Positions 54,026-61,736 of a DNA stretch of 64,000 nucleotides are shown piece after piece. Within the stretch, counting starts at the first letter, position 1. Every line of letters starts with the position of its first letter. The notes under the pieces were generated by a model, which worked only from the letters and a program-made list of their open reading frames with translations, did no database searches and was not told where the DNA came from. The position numbers and the translations under genes are program-made. The DNA comes from Pseudomonas sp. FP2309 (GTDB lineage Bacteria; Pseudomonadota; Gammaproteobacteria; Pseudomonadales; Pseudomonadaceae), in NCBI RefSeq assembly GCF_030687575.1, contig NZ_CP117439.1, positions 4,517,501 to 4,581,500 on the forward strand, written 5' to 3'.

Positions 54026-54267
54026 TTTGTCAATTTAAATCTGCCCTCGTTCTTTAATTATAGAACCAAGTGCCTCCCAGGTCAAAATAACCCACTACCT
54101 TCAACTCTCCAAGCAAGCATCAATATAAGATGCACGCAACAACTTCAACGCTCCTATTCTTAATATAAGAACAGGCTTGCATGATTGAACTTCTCACTGC
54201 ACAAACACAGACTCATAACACTTGCACTAACAGTGCAATCCTATTTACCAATATGAAATTAAAAACT

Positions 54268-55367
54268 CTACGATTTAAAAGCGCCGTTTGCCAAAATATC
54301 TTCCATAAACGCCTTACTTGTTTCCCACGCTAAACGGTGACGTTTTTCGCTTTCCCGCATGCGCTTATGTTCCTCCTGGAACGCGTCCATTTTTGCATCA
54401 ATGTCGTTTTCATTATCAGGTCCGCAGTTGATTTCTCCCGACGTGATGTGGTGGGAGGTCGCCCCCCTCAATGCTAGAGCTAGATTTGTATCGATTGTGA
54501 GGCCTGCCGATGCTGGTGCATAACGAGAGTGGCTCTGATCCGAAAATTGATTTTGAACATTGCATGTCGTGTAAATATCTAGATCTGCTAACCCCACCAA
54601 GTTCCCTTTGGGGGTAAGCCTCAGAATTTTCGTGAACAAAAAATCCTTTTTATCGCTATATCTTTCAATAACCCCCTTGTCATTATGCTCACACTCAATG
54701 AGATTTTTTTCAATATATTCGATAAAGAAACGACTAGCTTTTAGCTCATCGAAATACTCCAAGCCTAAGGGGGAGTATAAGGCTTCAGCAGCGAACGCCG
54801 GCGGGACTAATATGAACCTTGGATCAGATAACAGCATGCCTGCAAAACCACGGCCTGCCTGCTGAATGAAATTGAACCTCCAGTTTTTTTCTTGATACAA
54901 CCTTAGGGCTTTAGCGATTTTATCTGAGTCACTCTGTATCAACTTTAGATAATGCTCGGTGCCTTGATATGTCTCAATCCCATCAAAAAATAGCTTAGCA
55001 CCTAGCTCCTCCTCGACTAGATCTTTTAATTCTTTGAACTTACGCCAGTGCTCATGGCTGCTTGTCAGTTTTTTTGCCTGAGATATTCATAGAAAACCGT
55101 TGGCCTTACCACCATATCGAAACGGTATGGGAATCGTCTAATAAGCATAAACGCCAATAGAATCGAAAGTAGCCCTTCGGAGATAACCCCTTGGCGATAA
55201 GATTCTAATCGCATAATTATATTAGAGTCTAAAACCAAGCGGTAAGGCCCCTCTAATATTACGGAGCTTTCTATTTGATCGATCAAATGAAGCAAATTTT
55301 CGCCCATCTTTTTTTGGCTTTTAGGCTTAAGCAGTTTGCTTTGTTTAATAATTTCCTCTAGATTCAT
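54268..55367 (-). pseudogene. Frameshifted gene, possible PIN-like nuclease
   Basis: Two frames join into one 366-residue protein if the reading slips back by one base near 55067-55073. The first part starts MNLEEIIKQSKLLKPKSQ and contains YRLVLDSNIIMRLESY, which resembles the first acidic strand of a PIN domain. The second continues AKKLTSSHEHWRKFKELKDLVEEELG and includes GNLVGLADLDIYTTCNV. The break is at a seven-A run in the context A AAA AAC followed at once by TGA, a classic slippery heptamer. It may be a mutation, a base-calling error, or true programmed frameshifting. Confidence 0.6.
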
Positions 55368-55453
55368 TACCTTTTCTCTAAAATAAATAACTTTTTGATT
55401 TTTTCGTTCGGGGCGAATTTAGCTGTTAGGCAGCACTACGACTCTAATGCCTA

Positions 55454-55825
55454 TTATTTCCGCTCATATACTATTCGGCTCATTAAATCCCGAACCTGTG
55501 CTTGAAGAACTCGAAAACTCACCATCAAGCTCTCAATGTCTACAGGTTCTGCACCTCGACCGTACTTCTCCGCAAGCCAAAGTTTCAGCAGTCCAGCGAC
55601 CCGCCCAAGGTCGCCATTCACCTTGGCCAAGTCGGCCACGGCGGTCAGGTCAACAACCGACCTGATCGGTGTGTTCAACCCAAGGGCACGAAGGTAGCCA
55701 GACCGGGACATGCCAGCCTCTTCAGCCCGCTCTGTGATCGCCGCTTTCTCCTCATCGGTAACCCAAACCTCGATTGGCTTGCCACGTCGACGAGCTGGGG
55801 CCTTTTCTTCGGTGCCGCCTGTCAT
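55454..55825 (-). CDS. traJ: IncP-type relaxosome protein TraJ
   Basis: 123 residues with the ribbon-helix-helix-like opening PIEVWVTDEEKAAITERAEEAGMSRSGYLRALG and the block DLAKVNGDLGRVAGLLKLWL, close in form to TraJ of RP4-type plasmids. TraJ binds the inverted repeat beside nic and recruits relaxase TraI. AGGAG precedes ATG 55825. In RP4, traH and traI follow; here a broken defence-like gene takes that place and no relaxase is seen. Confidence 0.85.
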   Translation of the reverse strand: MTGGTEEKAPARRRGKPIEVWVTDEEKAAITERAEEAGMSRSGYLRALGLNTPIRSVVDLTAVADLAKVNGDLGRVAGLLKLWLAEKYGRGAEPVDIESLMVSFRVLQAQVRDLMSRIVYERK

Positions 55826-55879
55826 GGGCGCTCCTGATTTTTCTGTGTTTTAGCTCTTAGACGCGGCAGCGGCTGTGCG

Positions 55880-55973
55880 CCTCGCAGAGCAAGATCCGTT
55901 GAGCCGAAGGCGAATAAGGGGCAAGTGGTGGATGGGTATGGGCTTGCCCGTACCCGTACAACACACATCTTGC
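55880..55973. other. Origin of transfer (oriT), IncP-like
   Basis: Lies between divergent traJ and traK as in RP4. Blocks CCTCGCAGAGCAAGAT, CCGTTGAGC (ending 55904) and GCGAATAAGGG (55910-55920) match the RP4 oriT region in order. Then comes an inverted repeat (55934-55943 with 55946-55955, one mismatch) and CATCTTGC, which aligns with the IncP nic core YATCCTG|Y. The predicted nick is after G55972. The core carries T where RP4 has C. Confidence 0.75.
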
Positions 55974-55992
55974 CGTCCAGCTAGACGCAAAC

Positions 55993-56102
55993 ATATGCGT
56001 ATCTATTCAAACAGCTCAGAAAAAGCGGTCATACGCATACTTGCGCATGTATACGCTAGATTACGCATCGCAGATATGCAATTTTATGCGCATACTTGCG
56101 CA
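55993..56102. repeat. Cluster of CGCATAC motifs upstream of traK
   Basis: CGCATACTTGCGCA occurs at 56034-56047 and 56089-56102, 55 bases apart (start to start). ATATGCGTAT (55993-56002) is the inverted form of the ATACGCATAC at 56031. These likely bind TraK or another regulator between oriT and traK. Confidence 0.65.
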
Positions 56103-56125
56103 ACCATGCTTAGGCGGAGCCTGCG

Positions 56126-56491
56126 ATGATGAAAACACCAAAAGAAGGGCCTACAGGCGCAGGCCGGGTAGCATTTTTAGCGCATCTTGAGGAATTTCGT
56201 AGCCTGATCCAGGCCGGGTGGCCGGTGACGGTCGTGTACGAGAACCACGGTGGAAAGAACACTGGTCTGAGCTACAGCCAGTTCGCCCGATATGTCGGAA
56301 AATACATCCGCAAGCCGACCAAGCGCGGAGACCAGCGACCAAGGATTACAGACGAGATGCCATCTCCAACGACGCCACTGGTAGAACAAAAGCAATCTGG
56401 CGTCTCAACGGAGCCAAGCACCATGTCGAAACGTCAACCTGGGTTCAAGCATGATCCTAGTAGCGGCAACAATCGTGACGATCTGATCTAA
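56126..56491 (+). CDS. traK: Conjugal transfer protein TraK (IncP type)
   Basis: 121 residues. RVAFLAHLEEFRSLIQAGWPVTVVYENHGGKNTGLSYSQFARYVGKYI has the TraK N-terminal pattern (helix-turn-helix-like, SYSxFxRYxxKY). RP4 TraK binds and bends DNA next to nic to help relaxosome assembly. Starts with ATGATG; GGAG at 56116-56119 fits the first or second ATG. Divergent from traJ across oriT. The C-terminal third is polar and low complexity. Confidence 0.78.
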   Translation: MMKTPKEGPTGAGRVAFLAHLEEFRSLIQAGWPVTVVYENHGGKNTGLSYSQFARYVGKYIRKPTKRGDQRPRITDEMPSPTTPLVEQKQSGVSTEPSTMSKRQPGFKHDPSSGNNRDDLI

Positions 56492-56763
56492 CGTTGGTGG
56501 ATATTTGAGCCTTTCAGCTACTTCCCGTCTTTCAGGCCGTATACGGCCATTAGGGCGCAAAGATTTGCCCCCTACATGCGACGCCGACTGACTGAAAATC
56601 AAATTCCGTCGGCTCTTTGAGAGTTTTTTTGGGAAACCTGATCGGCATTCGCCGCCAGTCGATATCCTCCATGTCAACCTAATTAGCCAATCATTCCATC
56701 GATACAACCGGTATATAGGGGCACGATCAAGCACGAATAATAGTGACTGATCGAGGTCGACCT
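56492..56763. other. Spacer between traK and trbJ
   Basis: 272 bases with no convincing gene. Upstream of trbJ there are AT-rich stretches (around 56690-56740) suitable for a promoter. In RP4 this position would lead to traL/traM; none are found. Confidence 0.45.
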
Positions 56764-57603
56764 ATGCATCTTAAAATCCCAAGGCCCATCAAAGACAATA
56801 CGCTGTCAGAAAATATCTCGCGCAAAACAACTTCCTCTACGCTCCGGAAAATCCTTCGCCAAGCTTCCTACAGTGTGAAGATAGTCGGAGCCGCTTTTGT
56901 AGGGATGGCCGTATACATCGCTCCTACCCCGGCTTACGCGATCTATTGCTCGAATTGCTCGACGTTCTATCAGCAGATGTTCGAATACGTCGAGCAGGTC
57001 AACACGGCACTGAATACCGCCGAGCAACTGCAAACGCAGATTCATCAGTATCAAAACATGGTTTCGCAAGGAACGAGCTTGCCGAATTCGATGTTTGGCA
57101 GCATCGCGGCCGATCTGAAAAATGTGGCCAACATCTACAACCGCTCGCAAGCCATAGGGCGACAAATCCAGGACATGGATTCGAAATTCAACACGGCCTT
57201 CCCAGGCTTCGAGTCTTACCTGAATCAAGCTGCAAACTCGGCAGAGGTTCCGAACCGTGATCGCTATGAAAAGTGGTCCGTGCAGGGTCGTGACAACGTG
57301 AAAACGGCAATGAAAGCAGCGGATTTGAATACTGCCGCCTTCGAGTCTGAAGACGCTCAGCTTGCACGCATGGTTTCACGTTCACAGTCAGCCGTGGGCC
57401 GAATGCAGGCCATTCAGGCAGGCAACGAAATCGCCTCACAAAATGTCCAGCAGTTGCAGAAGCTGCGCGACCTACTGGCCACACAAATCAACTTGCAGGG
57501 CAACTACATGGCTCAGCAGGTTGATCGAAAGGCTGCGGGCGAGGCAACGGAACAGCAGTTTGAAGCACGTGAAAACACACGCGGTGGCGTGAAGGGGTAC
57601 TGA
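56764..57603 (+). CDS. trbJ: P-type conjugative transfer protein TrbJ (VirB5-like)
   Basis: 279 residues from ATG 56764 (GAGG eight bases before). Signal peptide ending PTPAYA-IYC, then a mostly helical body with heptad-like regions (QMFEYVEQVNTALNTAEQLQTQIHQYQN). It ends FEARENTRGGVKGY. TrbJ is a periplasmic/pilus-tip component of the mating-pair formation system. First of three adjacent genes in RP4 order trbJ-trbK-trbL. Confidence 0.88.
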   Translation: MHLKIPRPIKDNTLSENISRKTTSSTLRKILRQASYSVKIVGAAFVGMAVYIAPTPAYAIYCSNCSTFYQQMFEYVEQVNTALNTAEQLQTQIHQYQNMVSQGTSLPNSMFGSIAADLKNVANIYNRSQAIGRQIQDMDSKFNTAFPGFESYLNQAANSAEVPNRDRYEKWSVQGRDNVKTAMKAADLNTAAFESEDAQLARMVSRSQSAVGRMQAIQAGNEIASQNVQQLQKLRDLLATQINLQGNYMAQQVDRKAAGEATEQQFEARENTRGGVKGY

Positions 57604-57605
57604 GA

Positions 57606-57794
57606 ATGACTATTTCGAAATGGCTCATCACGTTGATCTGCTCCGGCTCAGTACTAACCGCTTTTATGGTCACCCTGGCAGTTCAAAGCAACAGCGAATG
57701 TACCTCGGTGACTGAGCACCAACGGCGACAGAGTGACGCTGATACTTCGTTTGAAGCACGCCCGAATACTCGCGGCGGCGTTAAGGGGTACTAG
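57606..57794 (+). CDS. Small membrane protein in the trbK position
   Basis: 62 residues with one hydrophobic segment (WLITLICSGSVLTAFMVTLAV) and a short polar tail. RP4 trbK, the entry-exclusion lipoprotein, occupies exactly this place between trbJ and trbL. The last 14 residues (FEARPNTRGGVKGY) nearly repeat the TrbJ C-terminus, and the DNA matches at 35 of 43 bases (57559-57601 and 57750-57792). The segment therefore arose by duplication. Entry exclusion is likely but not proven. Confidence 0.65.
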   Translation: MTISKWLITLICSGSVLTAFMVTLAVQSNSECTSVTEHQRRQSDADTSFEARPNTRGGVKGY

Positions 57795-57796
57795 CT

Positions 57797-59344
57797 ATGG
57801 ATACTCGCCTACTGTTGTTCCTCGCCTTGGCGAGTGCATTTGTGAGCGGAGATGCTATGGCCGCGACCGACCTTTCCCATGCCGACACATCGGTGCAGGG
57901 CCTACTCGACCTCGTTTTGCAGCAGTCGCATCAGTGGTCAGGAAAGCTGTATGACTATGCGATCAGATTATTCTGGCTATTAGCCTCGATTCAGTTCGTC
58001 TGGACGTTCATACCTTTGGTCATGAAGCAAGCCGACTTCGGCGAGATTGTCGGCGAGCTGCTGCGCTTCGTGCTGGTGGTCGGCTTCTTCCTTGCTGTTA
58101 TGAAGTACTCGGTGGAGTGGTCATCTGCCATTGTCGATAGTTTCCGCGATGCGGCTGCGTCTGCGAGCGGCCTCGGGCGTGCATTAGAACCCGGCGATAT
58201 GCTGGCGGTTGCACTGGATTTCGGCCGCACTATGGTAAAGGGCATATCAGTGTTTTCTCCGGCCAAAGGACTTCTGATCGCAGTATGCGCAATCCTTGTA
58301 TTGGCGTGTTTCGCCTTCATCGCTGCATTCATGTTCGTAACGCTCGTAGAGTCTTACGTCATCATCAATGCTTCGGTGCTGTTCTTTGGCTTTGGCGGCT
58401 CACAATGGACGCGTGATTTTGCGATCGCCCCAATGCGCTTCACCGTCGCAATCGGAGCCAAGCTGTTCGTCTTAACGCTAATCGTCGGCTTGATAGTCCA
58501 GTCGGCCAAACAGTGGTTGGCCGCCTACACCAATGACGAAGCGTCGTTGATGACGATGGTCGGTCTGGCCTTGGTGTGCTGCTATCTGACGAAGACTATT
58601 CCCGACCTGATCGGCGGCATGATTAGCGGCACGTCGATGGGTGGCGGGTCAGCCATCGGTGGTATGGCGGCCGCCGGTGCTGCCGGTGCAGCGGCGGCAA
58701 TCGCAACCATCGCCACGGCCGGGGCGGCCGCTCCTGCTGCTGCCGGTGCAGCGAGTGCCGGAGGCATCAGCGGCGGCGGTATGGCAGGGGCGATCAACTC
58801 CAGTATTGCCGGTGCAAGCTCCGCTGGTGCTGCCTCGCCAGTAGGTGGCGCTACGTTCCCCGGCGTAGGGGCCAGCACTGGCGGCGGCGCAGCGGCCAAG
58901 GTGGCGAGTTCCGCAGGTGCGAAGATTGGCGGTGGTGCAGCTACCCCATCGGCTACGTCCAGCAACAGCGTCCAGCAGCCCGCTAAGCAGGCCGGGAAGG
59001 CCGCACAGAGCGGCGGTGACAATGATCAGAAAGCAACACCGAAAGGGGGAGCTGTTAGTTCCGGCAACGCACTGTCTCAAGCAGCCAATGGTGGTGCAAA
59101 AGCGCTTGGCGTAATTGCCTCGCTGACAGTGCCGGGCATGGAGAATGCCCACTCAGCGTCGCTTGGCGCTGGTCCTCCATTGCCAGCCCCCAGTGACTCC
59201 AGTTCGCCCACGTCCGCAGAGCCAGCTGGAGAAGCCGCAGGCATGGAATCCAACGTCATTCGACCAGATACGAACACCAGTTCGAGTTCCGGCCGCCTCG
59301 ACGTTTCGAGAATAACCTCAAGCAACGACCAACCGGAGAAATAA
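57797..59344 (+). CDS. trbL: P-type conjugative transfer protein TrbL (VirB6-like)
   Basis: 515 residues. Signal-like N-terminus (FLALASAFVSGDAMA), then about six membrane spans with GFFLAVMKYSVEWSSAIVDSF and FFGFGGSQWTRDFAIAPMRFTVAIGAKL, as in the TrbL/VirB6 inner-membrane channel. The last ~220 residues are very rich in Gly/Ala/Ser, a feature of TrbL tails. Three bases after the trbK-position gene. Confidence 0.9.
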   Translation: MDTRLLLFLALASAFVSGDAMAATDLSHADTSVQGLLDLVLQQSHQWSGKLYDYAIRLFWLLASIQFVWTFIPLVMKQADFGEIVGELLRFVLVVGFFLAVMKYSVEWSSAIVDSFRDAAASASGLGRALEPGDMLAVALDFGRTMVKGISVFSPAKGLLIAVCAILVLACFAFIAAFMFVTLVESYVIINASVLFFGFGGSQWTRDFAIAPMRFTVAIGAKLFVLTLIVGLIVQSAKQWLAAYTNDEASLMTMVGLALVCCYLTKTIPDLIGGMISGTSMGGGSAIGGMAAAGAAGAAAAIATIATAGAAAPAAAGAASAGGISGGGMAGAINSSIAGASSAGAASPVGGATFPGVGASTGGGAAAKVASSAGAKIGGGAATPSATSSNSVQQPAKQAGKAAQSGGDNDQKATPKGGAVSSGNALSQAANGGAKALGVIASLTVPGMENAHSASLGAGPPLPAPSDSSSPTSAEPAGEAAGMESNVIRPDTNTSSSSGRLDVSRITSSNDQPEK

Positions 59345-59346
59345 TC

Positions 59347-59667
59347 ATGAATAGCATTCTAATGTTCGCTGGATTCGTAATGCTCGCCTCCACCTTAGCC
59401 ATTGGCATGTGGGCGTTCGGCCGTTGGCTGCGAAGCAAAGGCTACGGGCCATTGCTCGATAGACTGGATCGACAATGCACCGCGTTGCAACTTCGAGTTA
59501 GCCCGCTGGCCCTTTCGGCTTCCTTTCACATGTTTTCTGGAGTGCAACATCTGAATCGCCTCCCTCTATTGGGTAGCAAGAGCAATGCTGCTCAAGCCCA
59601 GCAAATTCTGACTGCGATCCGAGCGGCGCAGGAAGCCCAAAGGCTCGACTCCTCCGTCAACCGCTGA
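59347..59667 (+). CDS. Small membrane-anchored protein, function unknown
   Basis: 106 residues: an N-terminal hydrophobic helix (ILMFAGFVMLASTLAIGMWAF) and a basic, soluble remainder. Starts two bases after the trbL stop, so it belongs to the trbJKL operon. It does not resemble TrbM, TrbN, TrbO or TrbP as far as I can judge. Confidence 0.65.
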   Translation: MNSILMFAGFVMLASTLAIGMWAFGRWLRSKGYGPLLDRLDRQCTALQLRVSPLALSASFHMFSGVQHLNRLPLLGSKSNAAQAQQILTAIRAAQEAQRLDSSVNR

Positions 59668-59673
59668 CCCTAC

Positions 59674-59699
59674 AACCCCCCGCCAGAGTGCGGGGGTTT
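59674..59699 (+). terminator. Terminator of the trbJKL operon
   Basis: CCCCCGC/GCGGGGG stem with AA/TT extension and a T-rich end, just after the last stop. Confidence 0.8.
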
Positions 59700-59722
59700 G
59701 TTTCCCGGGGCCACCAAATCCA

Positions 59723-60000
59723 AGTAGTACGCACGGACTTGTCTCAGCTAACCCCTTCAGCCCCCGCACGTAAGCGTAATCTCCCCCTGAGTTCGAAACC
59801 CAGGCCGCCTATTACTTCGGACCAGCACCCTACTGGCACTCCATCAGAACGACGCCCCCAGACAGCCTTGATCCAACGCGCGGAAGGCTCTGCCATTAGT
59901 AATACGCACGGACTTTGAACACTTAGACCATCGGCCTGGACGGGCCGCCGTCAAAGCGCGGGGGCTTCGCCATTAGTAATACGGACGGACTTTGAACACT
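59723..60000. repeat. Iteron-like direct repeats at the rep gene 3' end
   Basis: Consensus AGTARTACGSACGGACTT occurs at 59723-59740, 59898-59915 and 59975-59992. The last two are part of a 32-base repeat (59892-59923 and 59969-60000) matching at 31 of 32 bases. The third copy lies within the 3' coding end of the replication gene. Could be an origin with iterons or a duplication of the gene end. Confidence 0.7.
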
Positions 60001-61429
60001 CTACGGCCGGAGCTTTGAGATAGCCCGAGACGGCTCCCACGGACACCGCCATTCGCTTAGCGATGGCTCGCACGCTCAGGCCTTCGCGTCTGAGGGCCTG
60101 CGCCTGCGCCTGCTTAGCGTTGGCAGACTCAAGGTAGGTTTCTCGGTCTACAGAACCGGCAGCTCGCCTCCGAAGCTCATGGCGCCTCCTATCGCGCTCT
60201 GCAGCCTCGACCCGACTGACAATAGTCTTGAGCTGGCGTTGTTCGTCGGCAGTGATCCCGAACAAGTTGATAAGGGTGTCGTTCTTCGGCGTGTACAGCG
60301 GCGCGTAGTCCTTGCCACCAAAGCTAACTTTGTCCCCGGCCTCATAGGCTTTGGCCTTGCTGAACAGGGTCATAAGCTCTTTCGAGCGGCTATTCCACTG
60401 CGGATCAAGTTCGCGGGCCAGCGCGGCCGCTTCGTGGTACATCAGCTTGCTATTGGTCGCCCCGGACAGCAGCAGGAAATTCAATCGCCAAAACAGGTGC
60501 TGCATCCGGCTGCCCTCACCGACACCACCGCGCAGCTCGGCCAGCTTGCGCAGGTCTTCCAGCCGATCCCACGCGAGCTGTCGGCCGGAAAACCCGCGCA
60601 GATTGTCAGCTTTGCTGCCGGGCACCAAAAGGAAACGCTTACCCGTTGCGCGCTGTTCGGCCTGTTTCTGTTGCTCCTGCCGTTGCTGCTCGATAGTCCA
60701 TCGGGCTGCCGGTAGCAGGGCCTCGGCCAGATACTCGAAGTTGTAGCGGATCGGCTGACCATCAAGGCCGCTCTGGACGTGAACCACGCGGCAGACTTTG
60801 CCGCTCTTGCTGTTGACCGTCTCGACGGTACGCAGCACGCGGCTGGCGTCCTTGGCCATTGGGTCGGCCCCGACGTGCGCGAGGCGATCCACAAGGTAGC
60901 GTTGGCAGGCGTTCCAGCGGGGTAGGGCCTGTCGTGGAATGGTGCCCTCCAGCAACCATTTGGCCTGTATGCCCCGGCCGCTGTAGATCAGCACGGACGG
61001 CGGCGGCAAGCCCTCTTCGGCGCAGAAGTATAGGACGGACGCGGCCAGTTGGTCAGGCGCTCGCCCAGCCAGCGCGGGCACGCGGTAGGTGTCGAGGTCG
61101 GCGAACAGCAGGCCAAGCCGCAGAAGATTAACGACTCGCCGATTGGGTCGGATAAACTCTGCCTGGGACATCCACGTGTCACGTTTTTTGTCCAACAAAC
61201 TGAGCACTTTTGGCATATCAGCCAAACGATGAGAGGACTGGCGCTTTTCACCTTGGGAGTCGACGAGCAACGAAAAAAAACCGGCTCTCGTCCTATCGTG
61301 GTACATCTGCGCTTCGTCCTGAGAGCTGAAAAGCGCAAGCTGTAAACTTGCGCTTTTCAGCTCTACAAGGTCGTTTGCAGTGTCTGAGTAAGGACGCGAT
61401 GTCGACCTTGTCTCAGGCCTGAACCCCAC
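59951..61429 (-). CDS. Primase-type replication protein
   Basis: 492 residues with archaeo-eukaryotic primase-like motifs: FADLD (109-113), YSGRGIQAKW (149-158) and RVLRTVETVNSKSG (197-210). The C-terminus has a resolvase-like helix-turn-helix (GLSVRAIAKRMAVSVGAVSGYL). Similar proteins serve as replication initiators on plasmids and integrative elements. Starts three bases after alpA, forming an operon. Confidence 0.78.
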   Translation of the reverse strand: MGFRPETRSTSRPYSDTANDLVELKSASLQLALFSSQDEAQMYHDRTRAGFFSLLVDSQGEKRQSSHRLADMPKVLSLLDKKRDTWMSQAEFIRPNRRVVNLLRLGLLFADLDTYRVPALAGRAPDQLAASVLYFCAEEGLPPPSVLIYSGRGIQAKWLLEGTIPRQALPRWNACQRYLVDRLAHVGADPMAKDASRVLRTVETVNSKSGKVCRVVHVQSGLDGQPIRYNFEYLAEALLPAARWTIEQQRQEQQKQAEQRATGKRFLLVPGSKADNLRGFSGRQLAWDRLEDLRKLAELRGGVGEGSRMQHLFWRLNFLLLSGATNSKLMYHEAAALARELDPQWNSRSKELMTLFSKAKAYEAGDKVSFGGKDYAPLYTPKNDTLINLFGITADEQRQLKTIVSRVEAAERDRRRHELRRRAAGSVDRETYLESANAKQAQAQALRREGLSVRAIAKRMAVSVGAVSGYLKAPAVECSKSVRITNGEAPAL

Positions 61430-61432
61430 CGC

Positions 61433-61654
61433 TCAGACTGCCATTCCTGGCCTAGGAGCGGGGCCGGACTCCCTGCATGTATCAATCCACTCCTCTATCT
61501 CGGCTAAATCCCACACGACCTTGCGGCTACTCACCGCAATTCGACGTGGAAATTTACCCTTCATTTCAAAGTTATAGATCGTGCGCTCACACAGCGGGAT
61601 CATCGCCAGGAGTGTCTTTTTGTCGATTAGTTTTTTGCTCGATGAATGCATCAT
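61433..61654 (-). CDS. alpA: AlpA-family DNA-binding protein
   Basis: 73 residues with KLIDKKTLLAMIPLCERTIYNFEMKGKFPRRIAVSSRKVVWDLAEIEEWI, the winged-helix pattern of AlpA/excisionase regulators. These control integrase expression or act as directionality factors on islands. Directly upstream of the rep gene, divergent from the 316-residue regulator-like gene; the 82-base gap must hold both promoters. Confidence 0.88.
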   Translation of the reverse strand: MMHSSSKKLIDKKTLLAMIPLCERTIYNFEMKGKFPRRIAVSSRKVVWDLAEIEEWIDTCRESGPAPRPGMAV

Positions 61655-61736
61655 AGCTAGGCCCTATCAGTCACAGCGAATGTGTGCCTGATCGTGCCTT
61701 TAGGTGCCTATTGCTTCGACAGAATGATTGGCTAGA

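Noticed and set aside
59898..59992. Repeat pair as a CRISPR array
   Set aside because: Only three imperfect copies with unequal spacing and no cas genes.
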